A stretch of DNA of 10,964 nucleotides from Methanobacteriota archaeon. Lineage in GTDB: Archaea > Thermoplasmatota > Thermoplasmata > RBG-16-68-12. The position numbers were made by a program, and so were the translations under genes. The DNA lies in assembly GCA_005878415.1 (NCBI GenBank), contig VBMM01000146.1, positions 1 to 10,964 of the forward strand, written 5' to 3'. Below are positions 1 to 7,445 of this stretch, piece after piece (position 1 is the stretch's first letter; each line of letters starts with the position of its first letter). The notes below the pieces were generated by a model that saw only the letters and a program-made list of their open reading frames with translations, was not told the DNA's origin and searched no databases.

Positions 1-3000
1 CCCGCGTTCAAATTGAGTCCGCGCCTTTCGCAGTTTGATCCGGAAGACCCGCTCCTCGCGGACACCGCCGCAGCAACGGGCGGCGCGCCGCCGCTCGCGT
101 CGTCGACGTCGCTCCAGAGAGAAGCGAGCGGTGCGTCCGGACACTTGGCGATGGATTCACTCACAAACTCACGCATCCGCGTCACCGTTCTCTCCTTCGA
201 GAAATCGGGCGTGTTGCGGGTCGCCGGCGCCGCGGCGGCTCTCGGGGCCACGGACATCCTCTGGTCGACGTCTTCTTCCGGAGTGGTCCGCGCGGAGATC
301 GGTCGCGACGCGCTCATCCCGCTCGCCCGCAACCTCGACGTGATGTGGATCGATCGAGAAGTCCGTCCGCACACGTTCAACGATATCGCGCGATGGGTGA
401 TCCAGAGCGGCAATGGGACGACGTTCGCGACGCCGGTCCACGCACACGGGATCTTCGGGACCGGTCAGCTCGTGACCGTCGGGGACACGGGCCTTGACTA
501 TCAACACAACGCGTTCGAGGATCCGCTACACTCGGCCCCGGGCCCGGACCATCGCAAGGTCACGGACTACTACGTGCCTTCGGACGCGCGCGGGGATTCA
601 TCGGACAACGGGATCAACCACGGCACCCACGTCGCGGGGAGCGTCGCGGGCGACGACGGGACGTGGCACGTCTACGACGGCGACGCGACCGGCTCGAACG
701 GGACCGCGGGACCTCACGACGGCCAAGCGTTCGATGCGAAGGTCCAAGCGCAAGACCTCTCGACGGACGGGCAGACGATCAATCCGCCGTCCGACCTGCA
801 CGACATGTACCAGGCGGCGGTGGACCGCAGCTCGTGGATCCACACGAACAGCTGGGGCTCCTGTTGCAGCGACTACATCTCGGAGGCGGCCCAGACGGAC
901 GACTTCGTCTGGACTCATCCGGACTTCGTCGTCCTGTACGCCGCCGGGAACTCCGGCCCGAGCCTCTCGACGATCAACCCATACGCGGTCGCGAAGAACG
1001 TCCTCGCGGTGGGCGCGAGCCAGAACGGAGCGAACCGCGATCGGATGGCCACCTTCAGCAGCCGCGGGCCCACGGCCGACGGTCGGTTGAAACCGGACGT
1101 CCTCGCGCCCGGCTCCTTCATCTGGTCCGCGCACGGTTGCGATCCCGGCGGGCAGTGCGACGACTACGTGCAATTCAGCGGGACGAGCATGGCGACGCCG
1201 ACGGCCGCGGGCGCGGTCGCACTCCTGCGGCAATACTACATGGATGGATGGTACCCCACCGGGACGAAGCAAACCACGGACGCGTTCGTCCCGTCGGCGG
1301 CGCTCGTCAAGGCGACGTTGATCAACGGCGCCACGGAGATCACGGGGACGGGGGCGTACGACAACGGGGAGAATCGCTACCCGAACTTCAATCAGGGTTG
1401 GGGTCGCATCCTCCTCGACGACGCCTTGTTCTTCCAGGGAGACGCCCGCGGGCTGTGGCTCGACGACCACCGCGCCGGCGTGCAGACCGGCGACTCGGTG
1501 ACGTATCAGATCGCGATCGCGAATGCCTCGATGCCCGTCGAAGTCACGCTCGTGTGGAGCGACTTTGCGGGCGCACCGATGTCGAACCCGAATCTTGTGA
1601 ATGATCTCGATCTCGTTGTCACGGCGCCCGACGGCACGACGTACGCCGGGAACCAATACACGGGCTACAACCCCGGAGAGTCGCAACGGAACGCGACCGG
1701 CTCGGACCACCTGAACAATGTCGAAGGCGTGCTCGTGCGCAGCGGCGTGCAGTCGGGAATCTGGACGATCCGCATTTCCGGCGACAACGTGCCGGAGGGA
1801 CCGCAGCCCTTCGCGATCGTCGCCACGGGCGGCATCACGCGAGAGAAGGGCTTCATCCAGATGGACCACAACCGCTACCAGTCGAACGCCACGGTCCGGG
1901 TCGACGTGATCGACGCAGACCTGAACCTCGATCCGGGGGCGCCGGACACGGCCACCGCGACGATGTCCAGCACCACGGAGACGATCCCGGAGACGATCCT
2001 GCTCACGGAGACGGGCCCATCGACCGAGGTGTTCCGGGGTTCGATCCTGCTCGTGAGGAGCGCCACGCCGCTCCCCGACGGCCGGCTCCAAGTCCGGAAT
2101 GGAGACACGATCACGGCGGAATACTACGACGCCAACGACGGGCTCGGCGGAAGCGGACCCGTGGACGACTACGCGGTCGTCGACGACACGCCTCCGGTCA
2201 TCACGAACGTCGGCACGCAGACCGTGCGGTTCTTCCGCGCGACGGTGGGCTGGACCACGGACGAGGCGAGCGACTCCGTCGTCTACTGGGGCACGGGGAC
2301 CCCGTCGACGCCGCAATCGGACGCGCGCCGGGTGACGAATCACGCGATCGTCGTCGCGGGCCTCGCGGCGAGCACGACCTATTACTACTACGTCCTATCG
2401 ACGGACGAAGCGGGCAACACCGCCCGCGCAGACAACGGTGGCGCGTTCTACTCGTTCCGAACTCCGTCGAAGCCGCCCGATTCGCCGCCGGATGCGGAAT
2501 GGCCGCAATTCCATCACGACCGGGAACGCGGCGGCGTCGGCTCGTCGCCCTACGCGATGCCCCTCACGGCCCGGTGGAACGCCACAGTGGGCTCCCGAAT
2601 CCACTGGAGCAACCCGGTCATCGACAATCACACGGTTTTCTACACGGAGAAGGAAGGGACGGTGAATGCCCTCGACCTGGGCACGGGCGCGCTCAAGTGG
2701 CAGATGTTCCTCGGAGACTTCGGGTACGTGCACGGCACGCCGGCGGTCGACTCCGGGACCGTCTACGTCGCGCTCGTGACGGGCAGCGGGACCGCCGTGA
2801 CCCTGTTCGCGCTCGACGAGACGACCGGAGCGGTCCGATGGCGACACGCGTCGCCCGCTCCCGCCGCGAACGCCTTCACGACCCCCGCCGTCGATGGGCC
2901 GAGCGTCTATTGGTACGACTACAGCGGCAAGACGCTCCACGCGACGAACGTCGCAGATGGCGTCGACCGCTGGACGTACGCGATGCCGGACAAGGGATTC

Positions 3001-4860
3001 CAGGGCCCCACGGTGTGGGCCGGGATCGTGTACGTGACGGACGGCGTGGGAGACATCATCGCGATCGACGCCCCGAGCGGGACGGAGTTCTGGCGGACGA
3101 GTGTCGGGTCCGCGATCACGTCCGCGCCGACCCTTGCGGGCGGCGTCCTGTACGTCGGCGATTACATCGGCTCGGTGTACGCGATCAACCCGCTGAACGG
3201 ATCGAGGATCTGGAAGGCGCCGCTCATCGGGAGGGCCGTCGACCTCTCGTCCCCCGTCGTCGCGGAAGGCCTCGTCTTCGTCGGCGTGTTCGCGACCGAG
3301 ACGGGTGCGGGACGGATCTGCGCCCTCGACGCGGCGACCGGGACGATCGCCTGGAGGTCCTTCATCGTGAAGGGGCCCATCGCCGCCTCCGTCGCGTACG
3401 ACAACGGGACCGTGTTCGCAGCCTCGTGGGATGGGATGCTGTACGCGCGGAAGGCCTCGAACGGGGCCGCACTGCAGACGCTGCGGGTCTCCCCCGCGGG
3501 CAGTAGCTCGTCCGTCGCGATCGGGGACGGCTACCTCGTCGTCGGCGACGAATCGGGAAAGATAAACGCGTTCGGCTTCGTCGGCGCGGGGACGACCACT
3601 CGGATCGCCGTGACGCCCGCATCCGCCGACGTGGCCCTGATGGGTTCCGTCGCGCTCGCCGGAGCGGCGTACGACGCATTCGACAACGCGGTCGACGGGG
3701 TGACGTACTCCTGGTCTTCGATCGGAGGCCTCGGCACGGTGACGCCCGCGACGCAGTCGGGAGACCGGGCCGTCTACACGGCGGGCGTCGTCGCGGGCAC
3801 GGACCCCGTCGCGGCCGCGAACGGAAGCGTGTCCGGTCTCGCGACGATCCGCATCGCGCCGGGAGGCCTCAACCGGATCGATGTGAGTCCGGTGAGCGGA
3901 ACAGTCCCGGCGGGGACCAGCCGACAGTTTGCCGCCGCAGGAAAAGATGCGAATGGGAATGGGGTCCCCCTGTCGACCGTCTCCTGGAGCACCGGCGGAG
4001 GCGTCGGCACGATCGATTCGAACGGTCTGTTCACCGCCGGAGGCAGCCTCGGGAGCGGCAGCGTGACGGCCACCAGTGGCGGGATCTCCGGGAGCACGAC
4101 GGTGCAAGTCGTCGCCGGGCCCCTCGCCTCGATTGCGGTCTCTCCCGCGACGATCGACGCCGAAGTCAGTTCGACGGTCGTGCTGGCGGCGGTTCCCCGG
4201 GATGCATACGCGAATCCGATCCCCAGCGTCCCCGTCTCGTGGTCCACGACGATCGGCGATGTGACCCCGATCGACGTCGATGGCATGCACGCGTTGTTTC
4301 GAGCGCCGGTCTCGGCGGGAGCGGGTACGATCACCGTCTCCTCGGGTGCGGTGTCGAGCCCAATGAGCGTCCGCATCGTCAGCGGCGCCATGGAACGAAT
4401 CCTCGTGATTCCGTCGACGGTTCAGGTGCGCCTTGGCGGTAGCGTGGACCTCCAGGCGCTCGCGCTCGACCGGTACGGGAACGAGGTCGCCAACGTGACC
4501 TTCGCCTGGTCGTCAACGATCGGGTCGCTCCAAATCTCGCCGGACGGCCGGAGTGCCTCGCTCTCGGGCGGCGACCACACCGGAAGCGGCACGCTCACGG
4601 TCAGCTCGGGCGCGAAATCCACGACGGTCAACGTGACGGTCGTGGAAGCCGGATTCCTCCCCGAACAGTTCCTCGGAATGCCGACCGCGCTCCTGTTGCT
4701 CGTCCTCACGGTCCTCCTCGCGGTCGTCGCGATCGTCCTCTCGCGGAAGAACCGCCGCCTGGCGCGGCGGCTCGAGGAGACCCAGGCCGCCCCGACGGCG
4801 GAGACCGAGGCGCAACCGGTCGACGAGCTCGAGGAACCGCTCGAAGAGTACCCGTTGTAG
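1..4860 (+). CDS. Cell-surface S8 (subtilisin-like) serine protease with beta-barrel, FN3, PQQ-propeller and four Ig-like domains; 5' partial
   Basis: The frame is open to the left edge. The first possible start is a TTG at 13 with no ribosome site or signal peptide, so the true start and export signal probably lie upstream. Residues below are numbered from that TTG. An inhibitor-like propeptide (about 50-125) precedes the catalytic domain (about 140-475). The domain carries Asp158 (GDTGLD), His203 (HGTHVAG), oxyanion Asn313 (AAGNSG) and Ser392 (SGTSMATP), so it should be active. Residues 476-608, with VTLVWSD and VNDLDLVV, match the C-terminal barrel of KP-43-type proteases. An unassigned beta module (612-726), an FN3-like domain (727-816) and a PQQ-like propeller (829-1189) follow. 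The propeller repeats its Trp at 896, 943, 987, 1027, 1067 and 1114. Four Ig-like repeats start near 1195, 1286, 1371 and 1460. A helix at 1557-1578 plus RKNRRLARR and an acidic tail predict an outside ectodomain and a cytosolic C-terminus. The substrate is unknown. Confidence 0.93.
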   Translation, partial: PAFKLSPRLSQFDPEDPLLADTAAATGGAPPLASSTSLQREASGASGHLAMDSLTNSRIRVTVLSFEKSGVLRVAGAAAALGATDILWSTSSSGVVRAEIGRDALIPLARNLDVMWIDREVRPHTFNDIARWVIQSGNGTTFATPVHAHGIFGTGQLVTVGDTGLDYQHNAFEDPLHSAPGPDHRKVTDYYVPSDARGDSSDNGINHGTHVAGSVAGDDGTWHVYDGDATGSNGTAGPHDGQAFDAKVQAQDLSTDGQTINPPSDLHDMYQAAVDRSSWIHTNSWGSCCSDYISEAAQTDDFVWTHPDFVVLYAAGNSGPSLSTINPYAVAKNVLAVGASQNGANRDRMATFSSRGPTADGRLKPDVLAPGSFIWSAHGCDPGGQCDDYVQFSGTSMATPTAAGAVALLRQYYMDGWYPTGTKQTTDAFVPSAALVKATLINGATEITGTGAYDNGENRYPNFNQGWGRILLDDALFFQGDARGLWLDDHRAGVQTGDSVTYQIAIANASMPVEVTLVWSDFAGAPMSNPNLVNDLDLVVTAPDGTTYAGNQYTGYNPGESQRNATGSDHLNNVEGVLVRSGVQSGIWTIRISGDNVPEGPQPFAIVATGGITREKGFIQMDHNRYQSNATVRVDVIDADLNLDPGAPDTATATMSSTTETIPETILLTETGPSTEVFRGSILLVRSATPLPDGRLQVRNGDTITAEYYDANDGLGGSGPVDDYAVVDDTPPVITNVGTQTVRFFRATVGWTTDEASDSVVYWGTGTPSTPQSDARRVTNHAIVVAGLAASTTYYYYVLSTDEAGNTARADNGGAFYSFRTPSKPPDSPPDAEWPQFHHDRERGGVGSSPYAMPLTARWNATVGSRIHWSNPVIDNHTVFYTEKEGTVNALDLGTGALKWQMFLGDFGYVHGTPAVDSGTVYVALVTGSGTAVTLFALDETTGAVRWRHASPAPAANAFTTPAVDGPSVYWYDYSGKTLHATNVADGVDRWTYAMPDKGFQGPTVWAGIVYVTDGVGDIIAIDAPSGTEFWRTSVGSAITSAPTLAGGVLYVGDYIGSVYAINPLNGSRIWKAPLIGRAVDLSSPVVAEGLVFVGVFATETGAGRICALDAATGTIAWRSFIVKGPIAASVAYDNGTVFAASWDGMLYARKASNGAALQTLRVSPAGSSSSVAIGDGYLVVGDESGKINAFGFVGAGTTTRIAVTPASADVALMGSVALAGAAYDAFDNAVDGVTYSWSSIGGLGTVTPATQSGDRAVYTAGVVAGTDPVAAANGSVSGLATIRIAPGGLNRIDVSPVSGTVPAGTSRQFAAAGKDANGNGVPLSTVSWSTGGGVGTIDSNGLFTAGGSLGSGSVTATSGGISGSTTVQVVAGPLASIAVSPATIDAEVSSTVVLAAVPRDAYANPIPSVPVSWSTTIGDVTPIDVDGMHALFRAPVSAGAGTITVSSGAVSSPMSVRIVSGAMERILVIPSTVQVRLGGSVDLQALALDRYGNEVANVTFAWSSTIGSLQISPDGRSASLSGGDHTGSGTLTVSSGAKSTTVNVTVVEAGFLPEQFLGMPTALLLLVLTVLLAVVAIVLSRKNRRLARRLEETQAAPTAETEAQPVDELEEPLEEYPL

Positions 4861-4886
4861 GTCCGCGCGGCGGCGCAACCGGTAGG

Positions 4887-4895
4887 TTTACGGTA
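4887..4895 (+). promoter_or_regulatory. Possible weak TATA-like box upstream of the zinc-knuckle gene
   Basis: TTTACGGTA is the only A/T-rich stretch in the GC-rich gap after the protease gene. Its 5' half is centred 27 nt before the ACG at 4916, the same spacing seen at the roadblock and serS genes further right. The match to the archaeal TATA consensus is poor, so this call rests mainly on spacing. Confidence 0.3.
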
Positions 4896-4915
4896 CCCTG
4901 AACGTTGCCTCGGCC

Positions 4916-5062
4916 ACGGCGACGCACGCGGTCTGTCCGCTTTGTGGCAAGTCGTCGAGCCTTCGGTCGTTCCCCTCGGGGAGCGGGACCGACGTCGCCC
5001 TTCAATCGTTCCGAGGCAAGGGCCGGGGCCGCGGGTTCGAGGCGATCCCCGAGGGCTCCGGC
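4916..5062 (+). other. Probable N-terminal zinc-knuckle coding extension of the coiled-coil gene, lacking a canonical start codon
   Basis: This stretch is in frame with the ATG at 5063, and the frame stays open back to a TAG at 4883. It would encode TATHAVCPLCGK, then an arginine/glycine-rich SFRGKGRGRGF segment, running directly into the coiled-coil protein. CPLCG is a typical zinc-knuckle motif. No second cysteine pair follows nearby, so it would be a half-ribbon that might bind zinc as a dimer or with another protein. The frame holds no ATG, GTG or TTG before 5063. The only near-start codons in good places are a CTG at 4898 and an ACG at 4916. With ATG instead of ACG the protein would begin MATHAVCPLCGK, a very natural start. 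Either a non-AUG start is used or the ATG has been lost by mutation or sequence error. The coding call is inference from motif and frame. Confidence 0.6.
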
Positions 5063-5554
5063 ATGAAAGATCTCGAATTGGCGAACGCGGTCCGCGAGAA
5101 GGTCCGGACCATCGTGCAGACGTTCGAGGTCCATGGACTCCCGTTAGAACTGGATCGCGCCGAGCGGGAGGCCCTCCGAAATCGCGTCGCGGCGCTCGAG
5201 CGGCAACTCGACGTGGAGCGGCGGTCCCACGAGCCTCTCGACATGCGCGTCACGGAGCTCGCGGCGGAGCTCGAGCGGGACCGGCTCTTGCGCCTGAACA
5301 CCCTCGCCCAGGTCGGCAAACTGTCGGCGCAGCTGGATCACGCAAAGGCGACGCAGGAGCAACTCTTCGCCGCGTCGCGCCAATGCATCCTCAGCCTCCG
5401 TGTGTTGCGAGAGCAACTGAAGGGCATGCCGTTCGCCGCGCAATCGCTGACGCCCCTCGTCCACGACGTGAAAGGGGTCGTCGACCTGATTCAGGAGTTG
5501 CGTTCGGTCTCGTCCATCCGTTCGGCGGCGGAGGACGACCTCGTCACCCGGTAG
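5063..5554 (+). CDS. Coiled-coil protein of unknown function (conservative ATG start; probably longer at the N-terminus)
   Basis: The 163-residue product is counted from the first in-frame ATG. It is rich in Leu, Glu, Arg and Ala in heptad-like spacing over roughly residues 25-105, predicting a long coiled coil. A second helical part near 110-155 contains the only cysteine (SRQCILSL). There is no signal peptide or membrane segment. No Shine-Dalgarno precedes this ATG, and a zinc-knuckle motif sits in the same frame upstream, so the full product is probably about 212 residues starting near 4916. A zinc knuckle plus coiled coil suggests a nucleic-acid or protein-binding scaffold, but I do not recognise the family. 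The 3' end overlaps the opposing winged-helix gene by 64 nt, tail to tail. Confidence 0.75.
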   Translation: MKDLELANAVREKVRTIVQTFEVHGLPLELDRAEREALRNRVAALERQLDVERRSHEPLDMRVTELAAELERDRLLRLNTLAQVGKLSAQLDHAKATQEQLFAASRQCILSLRVLREQLKGMPFAAQSLTPLVHDVKGVVDLIQELRSVSSIRSAAEDDLVTR

Positions 5555-6069
5555 CGGCGATCCTGCGACGAGACGAGTCCCTTTTCTTCCAAGCGCCCCA
5601 GATGGTAGGCGGTGAGCTGGCGCGTGATCCCGAGGATCGTCGCGATCTTCGTCGCCGTGCTCTCGCCGGTGCGGTTCAAGGCGTTCCAGATGCGGAGGCG
5701 CAAATCTCGAAAGCCCCAGTGCTTGCCGAACAGGTCGTTCTTCGCGCGCTGCTCCGAATCTCCGGCGACGTAGTAGCGGGACCGGCCGTCCGCCTTCCGC
5801 TCGTACACGAGGCCGTCGCGAATCATGATCTGCAGATGGTGTCTCGCCGTGCCGACGCCGATGCCGAGAGAGCGGGCGATGGCCCGGAAGTGGTCGCCCG
5901 GCAGGAGGAGCAGGTGGTCATACAACCGCCGGCGCGTCGCCTGCTCGAGTCGCTGGCGCGTCCCGACCTGGGCGGATGAAGCGGCCGTAGCGATCGGCCC
6001 GGCCGAAGTCGTTCCCGTCCGGGTCCCGCCGGGTGCGCGGGGAGTTCGAATCGGTGAATTGCCCTGCAT
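5491..6069 (-). CDS. Transcriptional regulator with two tandem winged-helix (ArsR/MarR-like) domains
   Basis: The 192-residue protein starts at the ATG at 6069; no other plausible start lies closer to the domains. Residues 1-40 are low in complexity and probably disordered. The first winged helix is at about 43-103: helix RRRLYDHLLL, then IARSLGIGVGTARHHLQIM as the helix-turn-helix, then a wing GLVYERKADGRSRYYV. The second, at about 121-176, has IATILGITRQLTAYHLGRL and wing GLVSSQDRRYRVT. Tandem winged helices of this type are common in euryarchaeal and Thermoplasmata-type regulators and bind DNA; the target is unknown. There is no cysteine cluster or other visible ligand site. The gene lies 20 nt downstream of the roadblock gene on the same strand, so the two are probably co-transcribed. 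Its last 64 nt overlap the opposing coiled-coil gene. Confidence 0.85.
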   Translation of the reverse strand: MQGNSPIRTPRAPGGTRTGTTSAGPIATAASSAQVGTRQRLEQATRRRLYDHLLLLPGDHFRAIARSLGIGVGTARHHLQIMIRDGLVYERKADGRSRYYVAGDSEQRAKNDLFGKHWGFRDLRLRIWNALNRTGESTATKIATILGITRQLTAYHLGRLEEKGLVSSQDRRYRVTRSSSAAERMDETERNS

Positions 6070-6089
6070 GCTCTGCGCTTACCCCGCGG

Positions 6090-6494
6090 TTACCCCTTGA
6101 CGACAATCGACGCACGGGCGCGCGGTTCTGCGGACGCACGCTGCAACTCCTTCCGCACGATCCTCCTAGCCACCTGCCTCAGGAACCCCTCGGTCGCGGA
6201 CTTCGGGGCCACGAGGATGAGTTCATCGGTTCCGAACTTCGTCGCGAGGAGCCGCCGAGACTCCGTCTCGACGACGATGGTCGAGGGGCTCGCGTCCCCG
6301 AGTGTCTCGGCAATCGTCTGGACGGAGGCGAACATCGTCGCCGCCATGACCGTGAGCACCTCGTGCGGGACCGCATTCCGGGTCCAGCCCGCGACCAAAA
6401 TACCAGTCTGACGCAACAGCAACGCGGCGTCGAGCGGACCGTCCGGATCGACGATCGATAAGATGGATGCACCACGCTCCTGAATGTAGGCCAT
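6090..6494 (-). CDS. Roadblock/LC7 domain protein
   Basis: The 134-residue product starts MAYIQERGAS. I chose the ATG at 6494 rather than the in-frame upstream ATG at 6572 because a GGAGGAGGGGGG purine run lies just before it and the shorter length fits a single-domain roadblock protein. Residues about 10-110 show the family pattern: a short strand (ILVAGWT), the long central helix (EVLTVMAATMFASVQTIAETLG), then strands STIVVETESRRLLATKF and ELILVAPK, and a last helix. Roadblock/LC7 proteins dimerise and regulate Ras-like GTPases (MglB type) or act as scaffolds. No GTPase is present in the window, so the partner is unknown. The winged-helix regulator follows 20 nt downstream, which suggests that the sensor or scaffold and the regulator work together; that is inference. 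Confidence 0.82.
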   Translation of the reverse strand: MAYIQERGASILSIVDPDGPLDAALLLRQTGILVAGWTRNAVPHEVLTVMAATMFASVQTIAETLGDASPSTIVVETESRRLLATKFGTDELILVAPKSATEGFLRQVARRIVRKELQRASAEPRARASIVVKG

Positions 6495-6503
6495 GATTCG
6501 GAA

Positions 6504-6515
6504 CCCCCCTCCTCC
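6504..6515 (-). promoter_or_regulatory. Shine-Dalgarno-like run that decides the roadblock start
   Basis: On the minus strand this reads GGAGGAGGGGGG and ends 9 nt before the ATG at 6494. If the upstream ATG at 6572 were used, the run would instead code for Gly-Gly-Gly-Gly, which is unlike a roadblock N-terminus. Confidence 0.6.
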
Positions 6516-6552
6516 AACGACGACTTTCCGCGAGGTAGTATTAGGAAGGAGG

Positions 6553-6562
6553 GATAAAAAGG
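6553..6562 (-). promoter_or_regulatory. Probable TATA box of the roadblock/winged-helix pair
   Basis: The minus strand reads CCTTTTTATC, the most A/T-rich element of the 126-nt gap between the two minus-strand genes. A start of transcription about 25 nt downstream would give a leader of about 35 nt carrying the GGAGG run. The same T-run could also help terminate the membrane-protein transcript coming from the right. Confidence 0.45.
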
Positions 6563-6594
6563 ATTTGTTCACTGCACTTTGGCAAGCCGGTGAC

Positions 6595-6611
6595 GCGACG
6601 GTCCCCGTCGC
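6595..6611 (-). terminator. Perfect 7-bp hairpin just after the membrane-protein gene; possible terminator
   Basis: GCGACGG and CCGTCGC form a perfect 7-bp, nearly all-GC stem with a 3-nt loop. It begins 10 nt after the stop codon of the minus-strand membrane protein. No T-run follows directly; the nearest is CTTTTTA about 35 nt on. Archaeal termination usually depends on oligo-T rather than a stem, so the hairpin may instead protect the RNA end. Confidence 0.4.
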
Positions 6612-6620
6612 AGAACGTTC

Positions 6621-7313
6621 CTACAGAGGTTTGATATGCCGCGAGACCGCGATCGCCGTGACCGCCCAGGCGACCAAGACCGGCCATCCGTACGCCAGGA
6701 ACAGGATGAAGGCCGCATTGAGCTGGAAGTTCTGGAGCGCGAACCCATCCACGGCCGGGAGCATCACGGAGGCGATCGCGCCGAAGATGATCGCCGCGGC
6801 GATTGCGGGGGCGATCGCCCACCGGACCCCGGAGACCCCCCGCAGGACCGCCAGTCGCTCGCTCACGAGCTCCCGCAGGAGACCCCGGGCGTCCTGCATC
6901 GCCGCCGCCGCGGGCACGAAGATGGCCGGCGACGGGCGCACCTCGACCAGGGCGACGTCCCGTTCCATCGCGCCCAGGATGTCGTCGAGCTCGTCCTCGA
7001 CGTCCCGGTCGGTCCCCACCGCCGAGGCGGCGGATTGCATCTCGGCCCGAGCGGACCTCCGGATGCCCGCGATCCGCTGATCCAATTCGTCCATCGCATG
7101 ACCGATCGAGACGATGTGCAGCGACGCGGCGATCGCCAAGCCGACGACGAGCACGGTGGAGGCGATGAGCGTGACGACGTACGTCTGCGACGAGACGGAG
7201 GGCGAAAACCGGTATCCGGGGGTCGCGACCGCGGTGGCCCACGCGAGGTCCGCGATGGCGGCCAAGGCGGCGGCGAACGCGACCGTCACGACCGCCACCC
7301 GCTTCCCGCTCAC
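6621..7313 (-). CDS. Four-helix membrane protein with a central coiled loop, unknown function
   Basis: The 230-residue protein starts at a GTG at 7313, with GAGGGG 4 nt before it. Hydrophobic helices are predicted at about 6-30, 45-70, 164-187 and 198-223. A hydrophilic helical stretch (about 71-163) separates the two pairs, with charged segments such as DELDQRIAGIRR and DVEDELDDILGAMERDV. The positive N-terminus (MSGKR) puts the N-terminus, the large middle loop and the C-terminus (SRHIKPL) in the cytosol by the positive-inside rule. No catalytic or transport motif is visible and I do not recognise the family. The gene stands alone on its strand: divergent from the roadblock gene at 7469 and upstream of a second minus-strand unit separated by 126 nt. 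The loop looks like an interaction or oligomerisation module, which is inference. Confidence 0.75.
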   Translation of the reverse strand: MSGKRVAVVTVAFAAALAAIADLAWATAVATPGYRFSPSVSSQTYVVTLIASTVLVVGLAIAASLHIVSIGHAMDELDQRIAGIRRSARAEMQSAASAVGTDRDVEDELDDILGAMERDVALVEVRPSPAIFVPAAAAMQDARGLLRELVSERLAVLRGVSGVRWAIAPAIAAAIIFGAIASVMLPAVDGFALQNFQLNAAFILFLAYGWPVLVAWAVTAIAVSRHIKPL

Positions 7314-7400
7314 GCGACCCCTCGCCCTCGACGCATACGCGCCTCCGTCAGTTAGTCCTTTCGGCCGGCGAGAGCCCCGCTCGCCTCCTCTCGCTCCCTT

Positions 7401-7411
7401 GTCAATTTGAC
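7401..7411. promoter_or_regulatory. 11-bp inverted repeat in the divergent promoter region; candidate operator
   Basis: GTCAA-T-TTGAC is a perfect inverted repeat around a single base. It lies in the 155-nt region between the divergent membrane-protein and roadblock genes, about 30 nt upstream of the roadblock TATA box. A near-related TGACTCA lies just downstream (7413-7419). Size and position suit a regulator site, but the repeat is short and could be chance. Confidence 0.3.
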
Positions 7412-7438
7412 CTGACTCAACCCCACTTGTCTGAGGCC

Positions 7439-7445
7439 GTTATAC
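7439..7445 (+). promoter_or_regulatory. TATA box of a leaderless roadblock promoter
   Basis: GTTATAC stands out in a GC-rich region and is centred about 27 nt upstream of the ATG at 7469. Archaeal transcription starts about 25 nt after the TATA box, so the mRNA would begin at or next to the ATG. No Shine-Dalgarno is present, which fits a leaderless message. Confidence 0.55.

Noticed and set aside
598..4290. Two long minus-strand open frames (598-2343 and 2395-4290) opposite the protease
   Set aside because: They are antisense shadows of a gene with intact catalytic and repeat motifs; their translations are low-complexity and Arg-rich.
3595..4660. The four Ig-like repeats considered as a recent DNA tandem duplication
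   Set aside because: The repeats share a fold pattern at the protein level (Trp spacing 85-91 residues) but their DNA is widely diverged, so they are old domain repeats.
4942..5979. A 345-codon plus-strand frame spanning the coiled-coil gene and the antisense of the winged-helix gene
   Set aside because: It is Arg/Ala/Pro-rich with no motif, and conflicts with two better-supported genes.
6495..6572. An upstream ATG giving 26 extra residues on the minus-strand roadblock protein
   Set aside because: It would translate the Shine-Dalgarno run as four glycines and place the likely TATA box inside the gene.
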